Positions 1-5,541 of a stretch of 6,449 nucleotides of DNA are shown here, piece after piece. The stretch spans positions 1 through 6,449 of the forward strand of contig JAZDKP010000227.1 in assembly GCA_043802925.1 (NCBI GenBank), written 5' to 3'. Made by a program: the position numbers and the translations under genes. Source of the stretch: JAZDKP01 sp043802925 (GTDB lineage: Bacteria > Fibrobacterota > OXYB2-FULL-49-7 > JAEUSG01). The notes under the pieces are model-generated. The model made no database searches, had not been told where the DNA came from, and saw only the letters and a list, made by a program, of their open reading frames with translations. Position 1 is the first letter of the stretch. Every line of letters begins with the position of its first letter.

Positions 1-208
1 GGTCCGGTATGCCTTGAGCCTTTACAACATTCGCGGCCAGCTGGTGCGGACGCTTGTCAAGGGCACGGTCGGGAACGCGGGTTTGACGAAGAAGGTGGTG
101 TGGGAAGGGATGGACAATGCCGGCCGCATGGCGGGCACGGGTGTCTACTTCTACCGCCTGACCGTGGGCGAACAGGTCAAAAAAGGCGCCATGGTCCTGG
201 TCAGGTAA
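1..208 (+). CDS. C-terminal end of a secreted/surface protein with FlgD-like (type IX sorting-style) domain, partial
   Basis: Only the last 68 or so codons are present. The frame is open to the left edge: the codons before the TTG at 14 read VRYA, continuing into LSLYNIRGQLVRTLV, so this TTG is internal and not a start. The layout is that of the FlgD Ig-like / type IX secretion C-terminal domain: a beta-strand YNIRGQLVRTL, then a variable loop, VVWEGMDNAGRMAGTGVYFYRL, and a closing strand ending KKGAMVLVR followed by TAA. In that family this domain sits at the extreme C-terminus of large exported enzymes or adhesins and acts as a sorting or anchoring module, which fits the stop directly after the last strand. 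The catalytic or binding part of the protein lies outside the window, so its function cannot be stated. A strong hairpin follows 22 nt after the stop. Confidence 0.8.
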   Translation, partial: VRYALSLYNIRGQLVRTLVKGTVGNAGLTKKVVWEGMDNAGRMAGTGVYFYRLTVGEQVKKGAMVLVR

Positions 209-230
209 GCCTTGACCACAAGAATCTTTA

Positions 231-268
231 CAATAAAAGAGGCGGCCGGTTGGCCGCCTCTTTTATTG
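231..268. terminator. Bidirectional intrinsic terminator
   Basis: Positions 231-247 and 252-268 are perfect reverse complements (17 bp), closed by the four-base loop GGTT. The core is GGCGGCC/GGCCGCC, and the flanks AATAAAAGA/TCTTTTATT give a T-rich tail on either strand. It begins 22 nt after the stop of the left-edge + strand gene and 18 nt after the stop of the - strand lipoprotein gene. It therefore probably ends transcription from both directions. Confidence 0.88.
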
Positions 269-286
269 GGGCGCGTTTGCGCGCAA

Positions 287-1048
287 TCATTTGCGGTTGT
301 TGTTCAGCAGACTGTCGAACCAGGCCGGCTGGGTGAGATTGGGGCATGAGGCCGGGCTGTAATAATAGGTATGAGGCGCATTGGCGGGTGTGGAACTGGT
401 GAACAGGACGTCACGGTTCTGCAGCATCCGGATGGTGTCGGTCTCGAGCGTGATGAGGCCTTTGATGGCCAGCGTCATGACGTCGGGTGTTTCGAGCGAG
501 ACCGATTCCGGCTGCAGGAGCGCATCGGTGAGAAAATGGGTCCGGTAATAGTGAACAAAATTGATACGGCGTAGGGACGTCTTGCGAAACGATGAATCCG
601 ATCCGATCACGATGGTTTCGAGCACCGTATCCTGGTAACCGGAACGAAAATCGACCAGGCTGTCCTTCCAGTTCCCGATAAGACCCGAACCGGATCCGAT
701 GCGGGCATACCGGTTGGTATCGATGTCCCCGTTGCCGTTCGGGCTGTAAGTCGTCAGGCTGTCACCGGTCAGGAGATAAGCAATAAAAACCGTGTCCGTG
801 GTGTCGTGCTCAAGTGTATTGCCGTTGCAGCTCGCATGCATGAAAACGGGGTTAAACAGGACCTGAAGCGTATCTCCTCCAACCCCGTGCAGTGTGAGGG
901 AACCGGAGGTGGTGTCCCGCACCACGTTCATGGCGTCCGCCACCGGTTCCGTCATGGCCGGTCCGGCCGGCTTTTTGTCCGTTGAGCAGGAAAGCGCGAT
1001 CACCAGCAGGGCCAGGCCGCCTGCAAATACGAAAACTTTATTTTTCAC
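287..1048 (-). CDS. Hypothetical lipoprotein (253 aa)
   Basis: I do not recognise the family. The frame is open to 1087, but the best start is GTG at 1048: AAGGAG lies 7 nt upstream (1056-1061) and the product then begins with a clean signal peptide. Residues 1-4 are MKNK, 5-19 are hydrophobic (VFVFAGGLALLVIAL), and S20-C21 precedes STDKK, a lipoprotein-type cleavage site. The lipobox is imperfect, with Ala rather than Leu at -3. The mature part is polar, rich in Thr, Asp and Ser, with no other membrane segment. It has only two more cysteines, C74 and C235. The stretch RIGSGSGLIGNWKD (116-129) recalls the GxW motif at the start of lipocalin-like barrels, but this is a weak resemblance. It is likely anchored to the outer membrane or periplasmic face. 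It is a single-gene unit, with its own promoter and a shared terminator 18 nt after the stop. Confidence 0.82.
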   Translation of the reverse strand: MKNKVFVFAGGLALLVIALSCSTDKKPAGPAMTEPVADAMNVVRDTTSGSLTLHGVGGDTLQVLFNPVFMHASCNGNTLEHDTTDTVFIAYLLTGDSLTTYSPNGNGDIDTNRYARIGSGSGLIGNWKDSLVDFRSGYQDTVLETIVIGSDSSFRKTSLRRINFVHYYRTHFLTDALLQPESVSLETPDVMTLAIKGLITLETDTIRMLQNRDVLFTSSTPANAPHTYYYSPASCPNLTQPAWFDSLLNNNRK

Positions 1049-1055
1049 GGCAAAT

Positions 1056-1061
1056 CTCCTT
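1056..1061 (-). promoter_or_regulatory. Ribosome binding site deciding the lipoprotein start
   Basis: On the - strand this reads AAGGAG, followed by 7 nt and GTG. It argues against the longer in-frame start at 1087, which would add 13 polar residues (MTALINSNTRRFA) in front of the signal peptide and would sit on top of the likely -10 element. Confidence 0.8.
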
Positions 1062-1064
1062 GTG

Positions 1065-1095
1065 TTGGAATTTATCAACGCTGTCAAAATATAAT
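1065..1095 (+). promoter_or_regulatory. Candidate promoter for the PilZ-like gene
   Basis: A perfect TATAAT lies at 1090-1095. The best -35 is TTGGAA (1065-1070), four of six matches, but the spacer is 19 nt, longer than usual. A second + strand option is GTGACA (1110-1115) with TATATA (1132-1137), spacer 16, or TATATT (1134-1139), spacer 18. That option would leave only a very short leader before the start at 1158. Either way the + strand signals overlap the - strand promoter. I cannot choose between them by eye. Confidence 0.35.
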
Positions 1096-1116
1096 ATTCG
1101 AAGGGTGCGGTGACAA
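1088..1116 (-). promoter_or_regulatory. Sigma70-type promoter for the lipoprotein gene
   Basis: On the - strand TTGTCA (1111-1116) is followed by a 17-nt spacer and TATATT (1088-1093). Each hexamer matches the consensus at five of six positions. Transcription would begin near 1080, giving a leader of about 30 nt that contains the AAGGAG site. The consensus is that of E. coli sigma70 and is assumed to apply here. Confidence 0.55.
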
Positions 1117-1144
1117 ACAGACGGACGGAAATATATATTTAACA

Positions 1145-1154
1145 GGGGGGAGGG
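1145..1154 (+). promoter_or_regulatory. G-rich ribosome binding site of the PilZ-like gene
   Basis: GGGGGGAGGG contains the GGAGG core (1149-1153), 4 nt before the ATG at 1158. This is closer than the usual 6-8 nt. The frame has no other good start nearby, so the ATG is kept. Confidence 0.5.
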
Positions 1155-1157
1155 CCT

Positions 1158-1502
1158 ATGCACGAAAAGAGATTGCTCAAGCGGCGTCACCTGCTGTATA
1201 ACTTGTTGGTCATCAACGCGGACACGAGCGAAACCCTCGGCCGTTTGGCGGATATCAATGTCGAAGGGCTCCTTCTTGTGTCGGAAAAGCCCGTTCCAGT
1301 GAATGCGGACTATACCCTCCGGATTACCTTACCCCAGAAAATCCTTGGCCAGGAGGTCCTTCAGGTTGCGGCGCGGAGTCTCTGGTCAAAAAAAGATGCC
1401 AACCCCTCCCTGCTGCTCACCGGCTTCCGGCTGGACAATCCGTCGGTCCGGGACATCGAGGCCATCGTGGGCCTCATCTTCTCCCTCGGGTCACCGGAAT
1501 AA
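1158..1502 (+). CDS. PilZ-domain-like protein (114 aa), possible cyclic-di-GMP receptor
   Basis: A single small PilZ-like domain fills the protein. The N-terminus KRRHLLYNLLVINADTSETL (8-27) and the ADINVEGLLLVSEKPV stretch (31-46) match the start and first strands of a stand-alone PilZ family I know from other bacteria. LWSKKDANPSLLLTGFRL (about 85-102) matches its later part. PilZ proteins bind cyclic-di-GMP through RxxxR and D/NxSxxG. Here R5-x-x-x-R9 is present, but in the register usual for the domain R10 is followed by Y14. The second motif reads D32-x-N34-x-x-G37, with Asn for Ser. Ligand binding is therefore uncertain. There is no signal peptide or membrane segment, so it is cytoplasmic. 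The ATG is preceded by a G-rich GGGGGGAGGG run ending only 3 nt upstream. The stop lies 6 bp from the stop of the convergent ATP-grasp gene. Confidence 0.78.
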   Translation: MHEKRLLKRRHLLYNLLVINADTSETLGRLADINVEGLLLVSEKPVPVNADYTLRITLPQKILGQEVLQVAARSLWSKKDANPSLLLTGFRLDNPSVRDIEAIVGLIFSLGSPE

Positions 1503-1508
1503 CGGCGG

Positions 1509-2672
1509 TTAAACAGTTTCCTGAATAAATTTTGTCATGGCAAGGACCTCCTCCAGCTCCGGAGAGCGGACGAGGTATCCATCGTTGCCCATGGCCGCGC
1601 TGAAGACGCCGCTGATGGCGTCATGGTGGCAGACACCGTGGCCGTACCGGTTGAGAATTTCGTTGTGGGAATGGGCGTAGGAACGGTTGTTTTTCCGCCC
1701 GACATAGCCGCAATGATAGGGTCGCGTGTAGATGGCCTTGAACTGGTTGAAAACCACCAGATTGGCCCATTCGGCGTACACATCGATGTCGTTGGCGTAA
1801 TTGAACATGTCCGCGGTCATGCCGCCGGGCGGGCGCATATTGACTTCCAGGGCCACAAGACGGTTGTCGCTGTGCCGGCGGAAGAATTCCAGGTGAAAGA
1901 ACCGCTCGCGCACATCAAAGGCCTTGACGGTACGCCGTCCCGCATCCTCGAGGTCCGGGGGGATGTCCCGCAGGGAATAATAGTACAGCGTATCGTCCTG
2001 ATTGACGACCTCCATGATGCCTTCGCTAAAAACATGGGACGTATAGAAGACGATTTTTCCGTCGCGGTCCGCGAGCCCGTCAAAGGAGCAGACCGTGCCT
2101 TGCACGAATTCCTCCATGATGTAATCCATGCCGGGCTTGCTGGCAAAAAAATCCGCAAGTTCCTTTTCATTGTGGATTTTGTAGGTCCGGGCCGCGCCCA
2201 CGCCGATATCGGGCTTGGCCACCACCGGGTATCCGGTCTCCGCAATGAGCCGCAGGGCTTCCGCTTCGGAATGGACCACGCATCCGCGCGCCACCGCCAG
2301 CCCTGCGTTCCGGTACCGTTCCTTCATCAGGGATTTGCGCTTGATATGAAGGATGGTGTCGAGTTTGAGGCCGTGAATGTTAAAGTCCGTGCGCAGGCGG
2401 GCGTCGGTCTCGAGCCAGTACTCGTTGTGTGATTCGAGCCGGTCGATTTTTCCGTAACCATGGGTGAAGTATCCCAGGGCGCGCACGAGGGAGTCGTAGT
2501 TGTGCATGTTGTCGACGCGGTAATACTCACGGAGCGCACCTTTGAGTTCGGGCCGTAGATTATCGTAGGATTCATCGGCCAAGCCGAGGACGTTGACGCC
2601 AAGCGCATTCAAGCGTTCGGCGAACGCGATGAAATTATACGGGAAATGCGGTGAAACATAGACGAGGTTCAT
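1509..2672 (-). CDS. ATP-grasp domain ligase of unknown substrate (387 aa)
   Basis: This is an ATP-grasp enzyme, the fold of carboxylate-amine ligases such as biotin carboxylase and carbamoyl-phosphate synthase. These activate a carboxylate as an acyl-phosphate and join it to a nucleophile. Residues 1-100 form the N-terminal Rossmann-like part (LVYVSPHFPYNF, then NVLGLADESYDNLRPELK, ending ESHNEYWLETDARLRTDFNI). The ATP-grasp core follows: KRKSLMKERYRNAGLAVAR from 111, GYPVVAKPDIGVGA (147-160) with nucleotide-binding K153, YIMEEF (184-189) with E187/E188, an acidic E262 in HLEFF, and the metal site EVNMRPPGG (276-284) with E276, N278 and R280. All core residues look intact. The C-terminal 90 residues are rich in His, Tyr and Asn (YAHSHNEILNRYGHGVCHH). 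The family is widespread but its substrate is not known to me. ATG 2672 is chosen over the adjacent GTG 2675. No strong ribosome site is visible, and the gene begins 6 nt after the dehydrogenase stop, so translational coupling is likely. It is the last gene of the operon. Confidence 0.87.
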   Translation of the reverse strand: MNLVYVSPHFPYNFIAFAERLNALGVNVLGLADESYDNLRPELKGALREYYRVDNMHNYDSLVRALGYFTHGYGKIDRLESHNEYWLETDARLRTDFNIHGLKLDTILHIKRKSLMKERYRNAGLAVARGCVVHSEAEALRLIAETGYPVVAKPDIGVGAARTYKIHNEKELADFFASKPGMDYIMEEFVQGTVCSFDGLADRDGKIVFYTSHVFSEGIMEVVNQDDTLYYYSLRDIPPDLEDAGRRTVKAFDVRERFFHLEFFRRHSDNRLVALEVNMRPPGGMTADMFNYANDIDVYAEWANLVVFNQFKAIYTRPYHCGYVGRKNNRSYAHSHNEILNRYGHGVCHHDAISGVFSAAMGNDGYLVRSPELEEVLAMTKFIQETV

Positions 2673-2678
2673 CACCGT

Positions 2679-4430
2679 TTACGCGCCGATGATTTCCTTG
2701 TGCAGGTCAATCACCTGGTAGCGGTTGGCGAGGATGAACTCGGTGCTCGTATTCACCTTGAGCTTGGTGTCGCGCACCCAGATTTCAGCGATTGCGGCCT
2801 TGCGAACATTGTTTTCGGCGCATTCGAGGAAGAGGATGGCCACATAGGTGTCGAGTCCCATTTCCACGACGCGGCGCGCCACGTAATCGGTATAGTGCGG
2901 GTTTTTGAGTGACTTGACATGTTCGATGGATTTGTACAGTTGCGCAATGCAATGCCGCACTTTTTCGGCCAGGAATGCAAGTTTGTCATCCTGGAACGTG
3001 CGCTGGCAGAAGTCGTCGTAGATTTTGTTGAGGGAGCCGGACATGAGGCCGCCGATGGCCGCCACCACCTGCAGCTGCGAGGTTCCCTCGTAAATGTTGG
3101 TGATACGTGCGTCGCGGTAGTAGCGCTCCATGTTGTAGTCTTTCATAAAACCGCTGCCGCCCATAATCTGGATGCCGTCGTAGGCGTTTTGGTTGGCCAT
3201 TTCGGTGTTGAACAGCTTGGAGAACGGGGTGAGCACCGCGGCCAGGCGGTCCCAGTAGTTCACCTCTTTCTGGAACGCGGGGTCCACGTTTTGGCCTTTG
3301 GCCCGCATGTTATCGATGCGCCGTTCCTGGACCTTGTAAAGGTCCACGACCTTGGCGGTCTGGTAGAGCAGGATGCGGCCGGCTTCGACCTTGATTTGCA
3401 TGTGGGTGAGCATTTCGTACACGGCCGGGAACTGGTCGATGGCCTTGCCAAACTGGACGCGGCTTTTGGCGTAATCGCGCGCGTCGCGGTAGGCGGCTTC
3501 GCCTATCCCCAACGCCTGCGCCGCGATGCCGATGCGGGCGCCATTCATGAGCGCCATGACGTAGCGAATGAGTCCGCGCTTGCGTGAGCCCACGAGGTAG
3601 CAGGGCGTGTTGTCAAAGACCATTTCGCAGGTAGGGGAGCCGTGGATGCCCAGTTTATTTTCGATGCGCCGGATTTTGACCGTTTTATCGCGAAAGCAGA
3701 CGAACATCGAAAGTCCGCGGCCGTCCTTGGTGCCGTCTTCGGAGCGTGCAAGAATGAGCAGAACGTTTCCGCATCCGTTGGTGATGAACCGTTTGACGCC
3801 CTTTAAAAGCCACACATCCTTGTCATCGCCGCTTGCGGGCGCGTGCGCCACGAGTCGGACGGACTGGAGGTCGGAGCCCGAATCGGGCTCGGTGAGCACC
3901 ATGGCGGCCGTGGCCTCGCCGTGGGCCAGCGGGATGTTATAGGTCATTTTCTGTTCGTGCGTGCCGAATTCGTCGATGGTTTCGGCGATGTCCTGCAGGC
4001 CCACCAGGTTCATGAGCGAGGCGTCGGCGCGGGCGACCATTTCTAAAATGGCCACTTTGATGACCTGGGGCATGTTAAGGCCGCCGTACTGGCGGGGGAG
4101 TGAAAGGCCGAGGAGCTGGGCCTTGCGGAAGTCGTCGATGCTTTTTTTGACGAGCGGGTGCATGCAGACGTCGATGCCGTCGCAGGTGTGGCCTTCTTCA
4201 TCCACCTGGCGCGCGCGTTCCATGACAGGGCCGCCCGAGAGGTCGCCCGCGATTTTGCAGATGGCCAGATAGCTTTCGCGCGCGTCTGCGCCGTTTTCGG
4301 GCGCAAAATCGTATTCCTGCGCATCGTGGTAGTCCGCTTCGAGCAGATCCGCGAGCCTGGGGAGATCAAGGCGTTCGAGGTTGTATTCGATGTCCGGGTT
4401 GTCGGTATAAAAATTCGTGGGGTTGGTCAT
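2679..4430 (-). CDS. Acyl-CoA dehydrogenase, long form with C-terminal extension (583 aa)
   Basis: An FAD enzyme that introduces the alpha-beta double bond into an acyl-CoA and passes electrons to ETF. The N-terminal helical domain spans about 90-165. The flavin/substrate beta-domain includes AMVLTEPDSGSD (176-187) and GVKRFITNG (211-219). The helical C-terminal domain includes ARDYAKSRVQFGKAI (317-331) and QIMGGSGF (421-428). The catalytic base is E448 in IYEGTSQLQ, the position used by medium- and short-chain enzymes. It is far longer than the 380-residue medium-chain type. It has an N-terminal extension of about 85 residues (FYTDNPDIEYNLERLDLPRL at 7-26), an inserted charged stretch around 365-395, and about 130 extra C-terminal residues. 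This is the build of the DmdC-like subfamily and of long dehydrogenases in anaerobes. The substrate cannot be told from sequence. ATG 4430 has AAAGGA 10 nt upstream, lying within the last codons of etfA, and the gap to etfA is 7 nt. The enzyme is cytoplasmic. Confidence 0.93.
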   Translation of the reverse strand: MTNPTNFYTDNPDIEYNLERLDLPRLADLLEADYHDAQEYDFAPENGADARESYLAICKIAGDLSGGPVMERARQVDEEGHTCDGIDVCMHPLVKKSIDDFRKAQLLGLSLPRQYGGLNMPQVIKVAILEMVARADASLMNLVGLQDIAETIDEFGTHEQKMTYNIPLAHGEATAAMVLTEPDSGSDLQSVRLVAHAPASGDDKDVWLLKGVKRFITNGCGNVLLILARSEDGTKDGRGLSMFVCFRDKTVKIRRIENKLGIHGSPTCEMVFDNTPCYLVGSRKRGLIRYVMALMNGARIGIAAQALGIGEAAYRDARDYAKSRVQFGKAIDQFPAVYEMLTHMQIKVEAGRILLYQTAKVVDLYKVQERRIDNMRAKGQNVDPAFQKEVNYWDRLAAVLTPFSKLFNTEMANQNAYDGIQIMGGSGFMKDYNMERYYRDARITNIYEGTSQLQVVAAIGGLMSGSLNKIYDDFCQRTFQDDKLAFLAEKVRHCIAQLYKSIEHVKSLKNPHYTDYVARRVVEMGLDTYVAILFLECAENNVRKAAIAEIWVRDTKLKVNTSTEFILANRYQVIDLHKEIIGA

Positions 4431-4437
4431 AACGTTT

Positions 4438-5541
4438 TTATCCTTTGGATTTGTAAGCCTTGATCATCATGGGAATGACTTCGCGCAGGTCGCCGACAAT
4501 GGCGTAGTGCGCGATTTTGAGCATGGGCGCGTCAGGGTCGGTGTTGATGGCGATGATTTTGCTTGAATGCTCCATGCCGGCGCGGTGCTGGATGGCGCCC
4601 GAGATGCCGCACGCGATGTAGAGCTTGGGACGGACCGTGGTGCCGGTCTGGCCCACCTGATGTTCGTGCTCAATGAGGCCCGAATCCACGGCCGCGCGCG
4701 AGGCGCCCACTGTGGCGCCGATGGTTTTGGCCAGCTCAAAGATGAGCTTGAAGTTTTCGCGGCTCCCGACTCCTGCGCCGCCCGACACAATGATGTTGGC
4801 GGCCGGGAGGTTCACTTTTCTGCTGCCGACCACGCGCTTGACCATTTTGATGACAAAGTCGCTGGCCGCAAAAGCGACCGGAAACCGGACCACGCGGCCC
4901 TTGCGGGTTTTATCGGGCGCGCCCAGCTTCATGACGCCTTCGCGCACTGTGGCCATCTGGGGCCGGTGTTCGGGCGACACGATAGTTGCCACGATGTTGC
5001 CGCCAAAGGCGGGCCGAATCTGATAGAGGATGTTCTGATAGGTTTTTTTGGTGCGCGGGTCTTCGTGATCGCCGATGACGAGGGAGGTGCAGTCCGCGGT
5101 GAGGCCCACCCGGAGCTCGCTGGCCACGCGGGGCGCAAGGTCGCGGCCGATGGGCGTTGCGCCAAAGAGCACAATCTGGGGCTGGGTGGCCTGGATGAGC
5201 CGGACCAAGGCCTTGGAAAAGGGCAGGGTCTCGTAAAACCCGAGACGGGCGTCTTCGACCGCGTAAAGGATGTCACAGCCGTAGGCAAAGAGCGCGGGCG
5301 CGTATTTGGCCTGCGATTTTCCGATGGCCACGGCGCACACTTTGACCCCGAGCTGGTCTGCGATGTCGCGCGCTTTGGACACGAGCTCGATGCTTACGGG
5401 CGCAACCTCGTTGTGCTCGGTTTCGATGTAAATGAGAACGTCGTTTTTAGATTCAACCACCGGAGCTGTTTTGAGAGGCTTTTTCACGCTTTTGGAAGCG
5501 GGTTTTGCGCTCTTCTTTTTAGCGGGTTTTTTCTTAGACAA
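4438..5541 (-). CDS. etfA: Electron transfer flavoprotein subunit alpha with lysine-rich N-terminal tail (367 aa)
   Basis: EtfA pairs with EtfB to carry electrons between flavoenzymes such as acyl-CoA dehydrogenase and a quinone or ferredoxin-linked acceptor. Residues 34-210 form the nucleotide-fold domain, starting DVLIYIETEHNEVAPVSIEL and including FGATPIGRDLAPRVA (126-140). The C-terminal FAD domain carries SGGAGVGSRENF (253-264), GASRAAVDSGLI (279-290), QVGQTGTTVRPKLYIACGIS (295-314) and NTDPDAP (333-339), all canonical. The frame is open to a TTG at 5556, but TTG 5541 is better placed: GAGGAG lies exactly 7 nt upstream. The start then overlaps the etfB stop by 8 nt (TTGTCTAA). Odd feature: the ETF fold is preceded by about 32 residues with 12 lysines plus Ala, Pro and Ser (MSKKKPAKKKSAKPASKS and on). 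This has neither the cysteines of a ferredoxin domain nor the hydrophobic run of a signal peptide. The product is cytoplasmic. Confidence 0.95.
   Translation of the reverse strand: MSKKKPAKKKSAKPASKSVKKPLKTAPVVESKNDVLIYIETEHNEVAPVSIELVSKARDIADQLGVKVCAVAIGKSQAKYAPALFAYGCDILYAVEDARLGFYETLPFSKALVRLIQATQPQIVLFGATPIGRDLAPRVASELRVGLTADCTSLVIGDHEDPRTKKTYQNILYQIRPAFGGNIVATIVSPEHRPQMATVREGVMKLGAPDKTRKGRVVRFPVAFAASDFVIKMVKRVVGSRKVNLPAANIIVSGGAGVGSRENFKLIFELAKTIGATVGASRAAVDSGLIEHEHQVGQTGTTVRPKLYIACGISGAIQHRAGMEHSSKIIAINTDPDAPMLKIAHYAIVGDLREVIPMMIKAYKSKG
4441..4446 (-). promoter_or_regulatory. Ribosome binding site of the acyl-CoA dehydrogenase gene
   Basis: AAAGGA on the - strand lies 10 nt before ATG 4430 and is embedded in the last two sense codons of etfA (Lys-Gly). 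It supports coupled translation of the two genes. Confidence 0.55.

Noticed and set aside
14..16. TTG at 14 as the start of a 64-residue protein
   Set aside because: The frame is open to the window edge and the upstream codons fit the sorting-domain beta-strand, so this is the end of a longer gene.
1049..1087. Upstream in-frame extension of the lipoprotein to 1087
   Set aside because: It would put 13 polar residues before the signal peptide, while GTG 1048 has AAGGAG at ideal spacing. The extension also overlaps the likely promoter.
1506..1520. Short symmetric AAACAGTTT near the ATP-grasp stop as a terminator
   Set aside because: The arms are only 4 bp and AT-rich, with no GC stem or T-run, so it is too weak to call.
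1623..2432. + strand open frame of 269 codons antisense to the ATP-grasp gene
   Set aside because: The opposite strand carries all ATP-grasp motifs. This frame has no family features and no ribosome site that I could see.
2919..3587. + strand open frame of 222 codons antisense to the acyl-CoA dehydrogenase
   Set aside because: It is a shadow of a well-conserved gene with low-complexity composition and no motif.
5444..5541. EtfA lysine-rich tail as a signal peptide or ferredoxin domain
   Set aside because: There is no hydrophobic core after the basic residues and no cysteine, so neither reading holds.
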